Positions 7,472 through 14,848 of a stretch of DNA of 19,748 nucleotides are shown piece after piece. The notes beneath the pieces are model-generated. The model saw only the letters and a list, made by a program, of their open reading frames with translations, had not been told where the DNA came from and did no database searches. The stretch comes from Candidatus Zixiibacteriota bacterium (lineage in GTDB: Bacteria; Zixibacteria; MSB-5A5; SM1-73). Each line of letters starts with the position of its first letter. Position 1 is the stretch's first letter. The translations under genes and the position numbers were made by a program. The DNA is taken from the NCBI GenBank assembly GCA_029933635.1, contig JAOZNS010000014.1:1-19748 (forward strand). The letters are read 5' to 3'.

Positions 7472-8851
7472 CTAAAATGGGACCTCCCGCCGAATAAATT
7501 CCATATTCTCAAACCTGGCGTAGTCCTTTATGAAGGTTAAACGCAAATCGCCGGTGGGTCCGTTTCGGTGCTTGCTTACAATTATCTCTGCCACCCCCTG
7601 GCTGGGGGTTCCATCTCTAAATTTCTCTATCCCATAAAATTCCGGGCGGTATACAAATATGACCACGTCCGCATCCTGCTCGATAGCCCCAGACTCTCTC
7701 AGATCAGCTAACAGGGGTCTTTTCTCTCCCCCTCGATCCTCCACCTTACGGGAAAGCTGGGACACAGCGACCACAGGCACATTCAGCTCCTTGGCTAATC
7801 CCTTCAGAGAACGAGATATCATGGAGATCTCGTGCTGTCTGGATTCGGCGTTACGAGGTCCCTGCATCAGTTGAAGATAGTCCACTATGATCAAGCCCAC
7901 ATCATGCTGAGCCTTAAGTCGGCGCGATTTGGCGCGCATCTGGAGTATGCTGATGTTGGGGGTATCGTCGATAAATATCTTTGCCTCCGCCAAAGGTCCA
8001 ACCGCCACCGCCAGATTACTATATTCGTGATCGCTTATCCTTCCAGTTCTCATCTTATGGGTGGAAAATCGAGCTCGACTGCAGAGCATCCTTTGAGCCA
8101 ACTGGCTTTTTGCCATCTCTAAGCTGAAGATGCCCACCGGTATCTTCTCCTCGATGGCTACATGCTCGGCTATGGAAAGACAGAAAGCGGTCTTGCCCAT
8201 GGAAGGACGGCTGGCTACCACAATTAGATCGGACTTCTGGAGACCTCCGGTCAGAGTGTCCAGTTCGATGAAGCCGGTAGGTATTCCGGTAATCATGCCT
8301 CCCTTTTTCTGATACTCCTCTATTGCCTCGAAGGTATGAGGAAGCAGATCCCCCAATGGGATGAATCCCTCCTTTATCCTTCTCTCCGAGATGCTAAAAA
8401 TTTCCTGTTCTGCCCGATCCAGAAGATCGTCCACATCTTTGGTGGCATCGTAGCACTGCGATACTATCTGGGTGCTGGTGCTGATCAACTTCCGCAGGGT
8501 GGACTTCTCCAGCACTATGTTGCAATGATACTCGATGTTGGCGGTGGTGGCAATCCTCTCGGTTAGCTCCAGAAGATACATCCTCCCCCCCACCTCCTCC
8601 AACTGCTTCCGCCTGGTGAGCTCCTCGGAGACGGTTATGATGTCCACCGGCTGATTCTTATCATACAGATGCACCAGCACGTCAAATATCTTCTGATGAT
8701 CCTCTCGATAAAAGCAATCCTTATCTATTATCTCCACTGCTTTTCCGATAGCTTCCTTGTCCAGAAGCATGGCTCCTAAAACCGCCTGTTCCACATCAAT
8801 TGCCTGCGGTGGAACCCTTTCCGATTGGGATGAGCTTTTACGATCAGCCAT
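7472..8851 (-). CDS. dnaB: Replicative DNA helicase DnaB
   Basis: Hexameric 5'-3' helicase that unwinds the replication fork and recruits primase. At 459 residues it has the usual length and no intein. The N-terminal domain begins PPQAIDVEQAVLGAMLLDKEA (from residue 14; homologues start the same way), a linker occupies about residues 150-185, and the RecA-like C-terminal domain starts near ITGIPTGFIELD. Walker A is SRPSMGKT (214-221), Walker B is LIIVDYLQLM, and LADLRESGAIEQDADVV is the conserved DnaB block. The ATG at 8851 has a good GGAGAA ribosome binding site about 9 nt upstream. Its neighbours are the glycosylase upstream and the mlaE-like gene downstream, both over 80 bp away. Confidence 0.98.
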   Translation of the reverse strand: MADRKSSSQSERVPPQAIDVEQAVLGAMLLDKEAIGKAVEIIDKDCFYREDHQKIFDVLVHLYDKNQPVDIITVSEELTRRKQLEEVGGRMYLLELTERIATTANIEYHCNIVLEKSTLRKLISTSTQIVSQCYDATKDVDDLLDRAEQEIFSISERRIKEGFIPLGDLLPHTFEAIEEYQKKGGMITGIPTGFIELDTLTGGLQKSDLIVVASRPSMGKTAFCLSIAEHVAIEEKIPVGIFSLEMAKSQLAQRMLCSRARFSTHKMRTGRISDHEYSNLAVAVGPLAEAKIFIDDTPNISILQMRAKSRRLKAQHDVGLIIVDYLQLMQGPRNAESRQHEISMISRSLKGLAKELNVPVVAVSQLSRKVEDRGGEKRPLLADLRESGAIEQDADVVIFVYRPEFYGIEKFRDGTPSQGVAEIIVSKHRNGPTGDLRLTFIKDYARFENMEFIRREVPF

Positions 8852-8935
8852 GATTAGTTCTCCTATCTCTATATCTACCTTATCCCTTTCCCCTTCTCCA
8901 TTTTATGAAGAGAGGGACTGAGGGAGGAGAGGTCT

Positions 8936-9631
8936 TCAGGAATCAACTATCTTCTCATACTCCTTTCTCAAAAACTTCAAATCCTCCCAGGCAAATTTTT
9001 TATACTGCTGGTATCTTAAAAGCGCGGCTGGATGGTAGGTCACCAGAAATTTAATCCCGTTGAAGTCATGAATTTTTCCTCTTAGCTGACCCAAAGAGTT
9101 TTTGGTTTGCAAAAGCACCTGTGCAGAGATTCTGCCCAAAGCTAAGATTATTTTGGGCTGAATTAGCTTGATTTGCTGGAGAAGATATGGTTTGCACGTT
9201 TCAATCTCATCCGGACGAGGATCACGATTCTCCGGAGGACGGCATTTTAAGATATTAGCAATGTAAACCTCTTCTCTTTTGAACTTTATAGCGGCAAGCA
9301 TCCGATCCAAAAGTTTACCGGCCGCGCCAACAAACGGTTCCCCTTTTAGATCTTCTTCTCTCCCTGGCGCCTCTCCGATAAGCAAAAGTTTGGCTTGGTG
9401 ATTCCCTGATCCAAAAACGAAGTTGGTTCTGCTATAACCAAGGTGACACCTTTTGCAATTTTTTATCTGATGGTAGAACTCGTCTAAACTTGTGGGAGGG
9501 CGTTGGTTTGTTTTTGTTTTCATCTGAGCATAAACTTCATCAAATCCTAACTCTATTTGCTGTTTGATAAAGCTTTTTGCCAGCGCAAAAGCTTGAAGCA
9601 CTTTCTCGTATTCGCTTTTTTTTTCTTTCAT
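8936..9631 (-). CDS. Uracil-DNA glycosylase, family 4-type (Fe-S)
   Basis: Removes uracil from DNA, the first step of base-excision repair of deaminated cytosine. I chose the ATG at 9631 (231 residues). The frame stays open to an ATG at 9718, but those 29 extra codons are made of short palindromes (9642-9700) and do not look like protein, whereas AAGGA lies just before 9631. Four cysteines expected to hold the [4Fe-4S] cluster are Cys59 and Cys62 (CKRC), Cys130 (KCRPPENRDP) and Cys146 (CKPYL). Motif A is GEAPGREED (86-94), GEPFVGAAGKLLD follows, and motif B is HPAALLR (200-206). An N-terminal helical extension of about 50 residues precedes the core. Family 5 is less likely given the GEAPGxxED motif and HPxxLLR. 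Confidence 0.93.
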   Translation of the reverse strand: MKEKKSEYEKVLQAFALAKSFIKQQIELGFDEVYAQMKTKTNQRPPTSLDEFYHQIKNCKRCHLGYSRTNFVFGSGNHQAKLLLIGEAPGREEDLKGEPFVGAAGKLLDRMLAAIKFKREEVYIANILKCRPPENRDPRPDEIETCKPYLLQQIKLIQPKIILALGRISAQVLLQTKNSLGQLRGKIHDFNGIKFLVTYHPAALLRYQQYKKFAWEDLKFLRKEYEKIVDS

Positions 9632-9641
9632 AGTCCTTGAA

Positions 9642-9700
9642 CGTCCTACAGAAACGTTGGACGCTACAGTTTCCGTAGCGCCCGACCTTTGTGTCGGACG
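9642..9700. repeat. Cluster of three short hairpins with outer stem, before the glycosylase gene
   Basis: CGTCC (9642-9646) can pair with GGACG at 9659-9663 or with GGACG at 9696-9700. The second choice closes a structure with an internal CGCTAC/GTAGCG hairpin (9662-9667 with 9675-9680) and a CCGAC/GTCGG hairpin (9682-9686 with 9693-9697). The whole is a compact cloverleaf-like palindrome. It lies immediately upstream of the glycosylase start codon and would be in its 5' leader. Confidence 0.6.
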
Positions 9701-9718
9701 GAGATTCCTTGTGATCAA

Positions 9719-9796
9719 TTACTTTATCAAAAGCATCTTCTTAGATTGGACATGATATATAGCACGAAGGCGACAGAAGTAGATGCCGTTTGCAAA
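9719..9796 (-). pseudogene. Fragment: last 25 codons of a FlgD-like sorting-domain tail
   Basis: The minus strand reads FANGIYFCRL and continues for another 15 codons to SKKMLLIK and a TAA stop at 9719-9721. This matches the end of the C-terminal domains at 2271-2342 (SGIYFCRL) and 9866 onward (SKKMLLIK). Homology ends abruptly at 9796, exactly where a 64-bp palindrome begins. No start codon or upstream coding sequence is attached. It is a broken tail, either of a deleted paralogue or of a duplicated 3' end of the neighbouring pseudogene. Confidence 0.75.
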
Positions 9797-9860
9797 ACCT
9801 CTCCCCCTTAGTCCCCCTCTCCATCCAGATGGATGGAGAGGGGGAGATAGAGGGTGAGGT
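9797..9860. repeat. 64-bp imperfect palindrome between two sorting-domain tails
   Basis: Thirty-base arms at 9797-9826 and 9831-9860 match at 25 of 30 positions, with loop AGAT; the inner 14 bp (9813-9826 with 9831-9844) are perfect. It has exact boundaries against the tail fragment ending at 9796 and lies 5 bp from the stop codon of the next pseudogene. This placement fits an inserted palindromic element or a recombination junction. It has no room for a protein of its own. Confidence 0.75.
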
Positions 9861-9865
9861 AGAAA

Positions 9866-10669
9866 TTACTTTATCAATAACATCTTCTTGCTCTGGCTTT
9901 TATCTTTTACCTGTAATTTGCAGAGGTATATCCCGCTTGCCACCTCCGATCCATGGTCATCTTTTCCATCCCAGATCACTTCATAGTTTCCCGCCGTTTT
10001 TGGCTCATCCACCAAAGTACGCACCAATTGCCCACGAACGTTGTAGATCTTAAGGGTAGTGTGGGCGGGGGTCTGAATACTGCCTACTGTATACTGGATA
10101 CTGGTCACAGGATTGAACGGGTTGAGGTAATTCTACTTGAGGCTGAAATCTTGGGGTATCGACCATTCGTTATCCTCATCGCTCACGTCTGTATAATGTT
10201 TTGTCCACTGAGCAATGTATGCCGACACCCTCCCGCCGGCGATGGTAAACCCTCACCCTGCAATCAGCTTGTTGTCATACACCGTTAGGGCACGGACCCA
10301 GTGATTCATCCCCGATCCCAGGGGGGACCAGAATGTGTCGTCCGGGTGGCTGTATATTTTGGCGTTTGCAATTGGTGACATAACCGGCTCGCCGGTGTGA
10401 GGGTCAATTCCTACATCAAATCCCTTCAAATCAAGTGGACCCTGGTACCCGGATGCCCGAATGGCTTCAAGGTCAAACCGTCCATCGGGCGTCAAAAAGT
10501 CTTCTGCGCTTCGCCCCGTGAAAGCTTGTAGGTCAGGAGCTCCGTGCTCCTGACTTTTCTTGGTGTCAGGTGCGCAGGGCATCTAACCTACTGACTGTGG
10601 CGTCGATTGGTCAATCGCCCATGCCGCCATCGCCGCCAGCATCATGACGGCGAAAATTACTGGTCCCAT
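9866..10669 (-). pseudogene. Decayed secreted propeller-repeat protein with sorting-type C-terminal domain
   Basis: One continuous frame runs from an ATG at 10669 (preceded by GGAGGG) to TAA at 9866, interrupted by TAG (10583-10585), TGA (10253-10255) and TAG (10133-10135). The first 28 codons encode a hydrophobic signal peptide (VIFAVMMLAAMAAWA). After the first stop, the frame passes through unrecognised sequence (FLTPDGRFDLEAIRASGYQG, GFDVGIDPHTGEPV), then WSPLGSGMNHWVRALTVYDN, KLIAG, stop, GFTIAGGRVSAYIAQW. This is about one copy of a repeat that usually occurs in tandem in secreted propeller-like proteins. It then continues IPQDFSLK, stop, NYLNPFNPVTSIQY and a full FlgD-like tail (GQLVRTL, IWDGKDD, SGIYLCKL, SKKMLLIK). 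The second TAG stands where family members usually have Gln before NYPNPFNP. A single repeat copy suggests internal collapse. Readthrough or recoding is possible but unlikely. Confidence 0.8.
10532..10587. repeat. Two tandem palindromes inside the pseudogene, near the signal peptide
   Basis: A perfect 9-bp hairpin (GTCAGGAGC at 10532-10540, complement at 10546-10554, loop TCCGT) is followed by a degenerate 8-bp one (GTCAGGTG at 10565-10572 against CATCTAAC at 10580-10587, two mismatches). They sit between the signal peptide codons and the rest of the pseudogene. The two mismatched positions are both G/A differences, and one helps create the in-frame TAG. Sequence and position suggest insertion of palindromic repeats into an older gene. 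Confidence 0.65.
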
Positions 10670-10696
10670 GGTTCCCTCCAGTTGTAGGGACCGTTG

Positions 10697-10778
10697 AAAA
10701 AGTAGTTTTCGGAGTACGGAAGCGGAGCTTCCGCAGCACAAGCAAGCTCGTGCACTCCGGTTTACCCATCTACTTTTT
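10697..10778. repeat. Cloverleaf-like palindromic element overlapping the coaBC stop codon
   Basis: The outer stem is AAAAAGTAG (10697-10705) with CTACTTTTT (10770-10778). The next stem is CGGAGT (10710-10715) with ACTCCG (10754-10759). Inside are two hairpins: CGGAAGC/GCTTCCG (10717-10723 with 10727-10733) and GCACAAGC/GCTCGTGC (10736-10743 with 10746-10753, one mismatch). The result is a three-way junction closed by a longer stem. The right outer arm contains the coaBC stop codon (10770-10772) and its last two or three codons. It has no coding capacity; the ordered nested stems suggest a repeat element, possibly also used as the coaBC terminator. Confidence 0.75.
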
Positions 10779-11981
10779 ACTCTTTTCTCTTTTTTTGAGC
10801 AGTATGCTTACTTTGTCCAATACCTTCTCCGCTACCTCTTTTTTAGAAAGAAGCGGGAGTCTCTCTACTTTTCCTTTCCTATCAACCAAAGTGACCTGAT
10901 TGGTATCAACTTCAAAGCCAGCGCCCGGAACGTTGGGGTTGTTGACCACTATCAAATCTAAATTCTTCTCCTTTAGCTTTCTTTTTGAATTCCTCATCTC
11001 GTTCTCTGTCTCCAGAGAAAAGCCCACCAAAATTTTCTTCCCTTTTCGTTTTCCCATCTCCTTTAAAATGTCAGCGCTGGGCTTGAGTTTTATCAAGAGC
11101 TCCTCCTCTTTTCTTTTAATCTTTCTCGGTGAGACCATGCTTGGAACAAAATCTGAGACCGCCGCCGCCATTATGAGTGCCTCCGCTCTGCCAAAATGTG
11201 ACTTGACTGCAGAGTGCATCTCTTTTGCTTTCTCAACTTGTATGAAGTTTACTTGAGAAGGAGGAGACAAAGCAGATGGACCACTTATCAGAGTAACCTT
11301 GGCACCTCTTTTTTGTGCCACCTCTGCTATGGCATATCCCATCTTCCCACTGGAGCGATTGGAGAGGTATCTTACCGGATCTATGGGCTCTTCGGTTCTA
11401 CCAGCAGTGACTACAAGAGATCTACCCTGTAAATCCTTCTTGCCGGTTAAAAGCTTGACCACTTGTCCAACTATAGTGGCCGGCTCAGGTAATCTTCCTT
11501 TACCGGTTCCGCAGACTAAGTCCCCGGTCTCCGGCTCGATGAACCTATATCCTTTGTTTTTTAGATGCTCCATGTTCTCCTGAAAGATGGGATTCTCATA
11601 CATGTTGACATTCATGGCGGGAGCAAAAATCACCGGCGATTTGGTGGAGATCACCACGGTGGTGAGGATATCATCCGCAATGCCTGTCCTTATTTTTCCG
11701 ACTATGTTTGCGGTAGCGGGAGCTATCAGAATCAAATCGGCCCACTGGGCTAAACTGACGTGTCTGACTCCCACCACCTTCTTTTCCGGAAACATTTCGG
11801 TTACAACCTCGTTTTCGGAAAGGGTCTCCAAGGTCAAAGGGGTGATAAACCTTTGGGCATTTTCGGTCATCACCACGATGACCTGCGCACCAAGCTTTTT
11901 TAATCTTCGGATTATCTCGCAAGACTTATAAGCCGCAATCCCCCCGGTTATTCCCACGATTATTTTCTTGTGCTCTAACAT
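10770..11981 (-). CDS. coaBC: Bifunctional phosphopantothenoylcysteine decarboxylase / phosphopantothenate-cysteine ligase
   Basis: Performs two consecutive steps of coenzyme A synthesis: joining cysteine to 4'-phosphopantothenate and decarboxylating the product to 4'-phosphopantetheine. The 403 residues match the fused bacterial enzyme. The FMN-dependent CoaC half (about 1-185) has the GGIAAYKS start, catalytic His74 (VRHVSLA), the PAMNVNM loop with Asn124, and the flap Cys157 (CGTGKGRLPEP). The CoaB half (from about 186) has VTAGRTEEPIDPVRYLSN, SSGKMGYAIAE, AAAVSDF (272-278), KIKR with Lys289, and LIVVNNP. The residues line up almost one for one with E. coli CoaBC. The ATG at 11981 lacks a clear ribosome binding site. 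The stop codon lies inside a palindromic element. It follows purH by 107 bp. Confidence 0.97.
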   Translation of the reverse strand: MLEHKKIIVGITGGIAAYKSCEIIRRLKKLGAQVIVVMTENAQRFITPLTLETLSENEVVTEMFPEKKVVGVRHVSLAQWADLILIAPATANIVGKIRTGIADDILTTVVISTKSPVIFAPAMNVNMYENPIFQENMEHLKNKGYRFIEPETGDLVCGTGKGRLPEPATIVGQVVKLLTGKKDLQGRSLVVTAGRTEEPIDPVRYLSNRSSGKMGYAIAEVAQKRGAKVTLISGPSALSPPSQVNFIQVEKAKEMHSAVKSHFGRAEALIMAAAVSDFVPSMVSPRKIKRKEEELLIKLKPSADILKEMGKRKGKKILVGFSLETENEMRNSKRKLKEKNLDLIVVNNPNVPGAGFEVDTNQVTLVDRKGKVERLPLLSKKEVAEKVLDKVSILLKKREKSKK

Positions 11982-12017
11982 AATAAGATAAGCTCGAATT
12001 TGAAAGGCTTAATTCAA

Positions 12018-12045
12018 AAGCATATTTGTGCGACAAATTATGCTT
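12018..12045. repeat. AT-rich hairpin between purH and coaBC
   Basis: AAGCATATTTGT (12018-12029) pairs with ACAAATTATGCTT (12033-12045), 12 bp with one bulged T, loop GCG. It lies about 45 bp after the purH stop and about 35 bp before coaBC. On the minus strand it is followed only by a short TTTT, so it is a weak terminator candidate at best and may be another small palindrome of the kind seen elsewhere here. Confidence 0.45.
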
Positions 12046-12088
12046 TCCCATTGATATATAACAAAGAGTCATCTCAAAATCAAGTGTT

Positions 12089-13693
12089 TTAAGAATGTCG
12101 GAAATGCCTGATTCCGGTGAAGACCATGGCTATCTTATGCTCATTAGCCGCTTGTATCACCTCCTGGTCGCCCTTTGACCCTCCTGGCTGGATAATTGCC
12201 TTCACCCCCGCCTGGGCGACAACATCTACACCGTCCCTTTTGGGGAAAAAGGCATCCGAAGCCAAAACAGAACCTTTGGCTTTTTCGCCTGCCTTCATGA
12301 CTGCAATCTTTGAGGAGTCCACCCTGCTCATCTGTCCAGCTCCGATTCCCACCGTTTTCTCCCCCTGGGCCAAAAGTATGGCATTGGATTTGACATGCTT
12401 AACCATCCTCCAGGCGAAAAGAAGCGATCTTATCTGCTCCGGCGTTGGCGCAACCTCTGTCACCACCTTTAAGTCATCTTCCTTTATCTGGTGTTCATCC
12501 GGGGTCTGCACCAGCGCGCCTCCCTTTATTGCCTTCACCATATTTTCTTTACTTTTCTGAGGGCTCAAAAGATCCGGGCAAGCCAAAAACCTTCTATTTT
12601 TCTTCCTTTTTAGAAGCTCGAGCGCCTTCGGCTCGTAGTCGGGTGCAAGGACACATTCCACAAAAAAGGTATCGTGAATCTTTTGCGCCGTTGCCATATC
12701 CACCACTCGATTAAGACCGATGATGCACCCGAAGGCAGAAACAGGATCGGAGGCTAAGGCATCCTCATATGCCTTATCCAACGTATCTGCACAGGCGGCT
12801 CCACAGGGATTGGTATGTTTGAGCACCACGGCAAATGGTTTTTCAGGAAAATCCTCCACCATGGCTAAGGCAGCATCCAGATCGTTGATGTTATTATAAG
12901 ATAGTTCCTTTCCAGAAAGTATTTCACATCGGGAGATGCTTGCTCCTTTGAAGGCACAGTTTTTGTAGAATGCGGCCCTTTGATGAGGATTTTCTCCGTA
13001 TCTTAAGTCCTGAAGTTTCTCCCAGCCCATGATGAGATGGGGGGGAAACTCATTTTCAGTTAGTTCCTTTACTCTGAGGGAAAAAAGTTCTTTAAAGTAA
13101 TTTGCTATCAGGGTGTCATAGTAGGCGGTGTGCTCAAAAGCTTCCTTGGCTAAGCTCAGACGGGTTTGTAAACCAAGCGAGCCCTCATTTTCAATCAGCT
13201 CCTGAATGATCTTTTTATATCTTTTAGGATTTGCCACCACAGCCACCCACCGGTAGTTTTTTGCCGCCGCCCTTAACATGGACGGTCCACCGATATCGAT
13301 ATTCTCGATCGCCTCCGCCTCTTTAACCTCCTTCTGGGTTATCACCTCACCGAAGGGATATAAATTTATCACCATCAGATCGATGTGCTTTATGTCCTGC
13401 TCAGTTAGCTCCTTTTCCTGCTCCTCATCCTCTCTTTTAGCCAGAATGCCCCCAAACACTTTGGGATGAAGGGTTTTTACCCTCCCTCCTAAAATCTCGG
13501 GAAAACCGGTGAAGGATGAGATCGAGATCGATTTTATACCTGCTTTCTTCAGCTCTGTCTGAGTACCCCCGGTGGAGATGATCTCCACACCCAGATCGGA
13601 TAGCACCTTAGCCAAATCTATAAGATCAGTTTTGTCCCACACGCTTAAAAGTGCCCTCCGAATCTTTATTCGCCCAGATTCTTCTTTCGCCAT
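12089..13693 (-). CDS. purH: Bifunctional AICAR transformylase / IMP cyclohydrolase
   Basis: Catalyses the last two steps of IMP synthesis: formylation of AICAR with 10-formyltetrahydrofolate, then ring closure. At 534 residues it is full length. The N-terminal MGS-like cyclohydrolase domain (about 1-200) has ALLSVWDKTDLIDLAK, STGGTQ, GRVKTLHPKVFGGIL and NIDIGGPSMLRAAAKN. The C-terminal transformylase domain has DLRYGENPHQ and the catalytic Lys292-His293 in LKHTNPCGA, then SDAFFPKRDGVD and the usual FTGIRHFRH ending. The ATG at 13693 is set by a strong AAGGAGAAG ribosome binding site a few bases upstream. It follows purC by 96 bp on the same strand, so cotranscription is likely. Confidence 0.98.
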   Translation of the reverse strand: MAKEESGRIKIRRALLSVWDKTDLIDLAKVLSDLGVEIISTGGTQTELKKAGIKSISISSFTGFPEILGGRVKTLHPKVFGGILAKREDEEQEKELTEQDIKHIDLMVINLYPFGEVITQKEVKEAEAIENIDIGGPSMLRAAAKNYRWVAVVANPKRYKKIIQELIENEGSLGLQTRLSLAKEAFEHTAYYDTLIANYFKELFSLRVKELTENEFPPHLIMGWEKLQDLRYGENPHQRAAFYKNCAFKGASISRCEILSGKELSYNNINDLDAALAMVEDFPEKPFAVVLKHTNPCGAACADTLDKAYEDALASDPVSAFGCIIGLNRVVDMATAQKIHDTFFVECVLAPDYEPKALELLKRKKNRRFLACPDLLSPQKSKENMVKAIKGGALVQTPDEHQIKEDDLKVVTEVAPTPEQIRSLLFAWRMVKHVKSNAILLAQGEKTVGIGAGQMSRVDSSKIAVMKAGEKAKGSVLASDAFFPKRDGVDVVAQAGVKAIIQPGGSKGDQEVIQAANEHKIAMVFTGIRHFRHS

Positions 13694-13789
13694 AATCTTC
13701 TCCTTTTGAACTACTTGGTTTTATCCCTGCCTGGTCTTTTCTCCTTCCTTATTAAAGTTAGAAAAGCTAAAAGGTGATCTTTTCAATTG

Positions 13790-14695
13790 CTATTCAACCA
13801 ATCTTTTATAAGCCTGTTTATATTTCTCCAGAGTTTTTAAAACTATCTTTTCCGGAAGTGGAGGTGCTGGGGGTTTTTTGTCCCAGTGGATCGACTCCAG
13901 ATAGTCTCGCACATATTGCTTATCAAAACTTTCCTGTGGTCGACCTCTCTGGTAATTCCTTTTATCCCAGAATCTTGAGGAATCGGAGGAAAAAATCTCA
14001 TCAATTAAAATCATCTTGCCATCAATTGTGCCGAACTCAAACTTGGTATCCGCGATGATCATATCCCTTCTTTCCGCATAATCAGCCGCCTTCTTGTAAA
14101 TTTGAATGCTTTTGCTTCTCAGCTCCAACGCCTGTTTTTCGCCAACCATCCTTTTGACCTCCTCGAAAGTCAAGCTCTGGTCATGACCCTCCTCCGCCTT
14201 GGTGGTGGGAGTGAAGATAGGATAGGGCAACCTCTCAGATTCTATGAGATGAGAGGGAAGCTGGATGCCATAAAGCTCTACCGCATCCGATTTCCCCTCA
14301 TGGGTCACCATATTTTTATATTCCTTCCAGAAAGAACCCGCTAAATAACCCCGCACCACACATTCGATGTCGATCCGTTTGGCTTTCCTGACCAGCATCG
14401 AGCGATCTTTTAAAATATCTCGATATTTCTTTAAATCTTCCGGATATCTATCCACATCTGCGGTTATCAGGTGACTCTCTGCCACATTTTTCACCAGATC
14501 AAACCAGAAAAGAGACATCCGGGTCAATATCTTTCCTTTCCCCGGTATTCCTGTAGGAAGCACCACATCAAATGCGGAAATTCTGTCGGTGGCCACAAGC
14601 AAAAGCCTATCGCCAAGGTCATATACGTCTCTTACCTTTCCCTTAGCAAAAAGTGGATATTCGCTTATTTGGGTTTCCATCAAAGCTTGTTCCAT
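13790..14695 (-). CDS. purC: Phosphoribosylaminoimidazole-succinocarboxamide synthase
   Basis: SAICAR synthetase joins aspartate to CAIR in an ATP-dependent step of purine synthesis. At 301 residues it is the longer single-domain form rather than the about 240-residue E. coli type. Visible motifs are KGKVRDVYDLGD (18-29), LVATDRISAFDVVLPTGIPG, the signature GYLAGSFWKEY (116-126), IIADTKFEFG and IDEIFSSDSSRFWD near residue 240. Two near-adjacent Met codons exist (1 and 6); an excellent AGGAGGT ribosome binding site at 14699-14705 favours the first. It lies between purN and purH on the same strand, with 153 bp upstream and 96 bp downstream. Confidence 0.97.
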   Translation of the reverse strand: MEQALMETQISEYPLFAKGKVRDVYDLGDRLLLVATDRISAFDVVLPTGIPGKGKILTRMSLFWFDLVKNVAESHLITADVDRYPEDLKKYRDILKDRSMLVRKAKRIDIECVVRGYLAGSFWKEYKNMVTHEGKSDAVELYGIQLPSHLIESERLPYPIFTPTTKAEEGHDQSLTFEEVKRMVGEKQALELRSKSIQIYKKAADYAERRDMIIADTKFEFGTIDGKMILIDEIFSSDSSRFWDKRNYQRGRPQESFDKQYVRDYLESIHWDKKPPAPPLPEKIVLKTLEKYKQAYKRLVE

Positions 14696-14698
14696 GTT

Positions 14699-14705
14699 AC
14701 CTCCT
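14699..14705 (-). promoter_or_regulatory. Strong ribosome binding site of purC
   Basis: AGGAGGT on the minus strand, 3 nt from the purC ATG at 14695. It decides between the two possible Met starts in favour of the upstream one, and is the best Shine-Dalgarno match in the window. Confidence 0.7.
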
Positions 14706-14824
14706 GTAATTCCAATTATTACCTTCCTCTTAAGTCACAGGGTCTTTCATTCAGTTCAGAAAGTTAGGTTTGGGCAAGATGAATCTCTACTCCAAGGTCC
14801 CTATTTCATATGCACCATCATAGA

Positions 14825-14842
14825 GCGAGACTTCAGCCTCGC
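14825..14842. repeat. Short palindrome just after purN
   Basis: GCGAG (14825-14829) pairs with CTCGC (14838-14842), loop ACTTCAGC, 7 bp past the purN stop codon. There is no T-run on the minus strand, so it is not a typical terminator. The remaining gap to purC (14696-14848) has no gene. Confidence 0.4.
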
Positions 14843-14848
14843 CTGCGT

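Noticed and set aside
9632..9718. N-terminal extension of the uracil-DNA glycosylase from an ATG at 9718
   Set aside because: The 29 codons consist of palindromic repeat sequence, while a ribosome binding sequence precedes the ATG at 9631 and the family core begins after that.
9790..10053. Plus-strand open frame of 87 codons
   Set aside because: It crosses the 64-bp palindrome and runs antisense to the sorting-domain pseudogene; the protein is low complexity with no family features.
9866..10669. Stop-codon readthrough or an alternative genetic code
   Set aside because: Both TAG and TGA occur inside the frame, the other genes end normally, and the gene shows other signs of collapse (single repeat unit, inserted palindromes). 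Pseudogene is simpler, though not proven.
12018..12045. Intrinsic terminator after purH
   Set aside because: AT-rich stem followed only by a short TTTT; too weak to call.
12117..12560. Plus-strand open frame of 147 codons
   Set aside because: Lies wholly antisense to purH, which has all catalytic motifs; no ribosome binding site or recognisable product.
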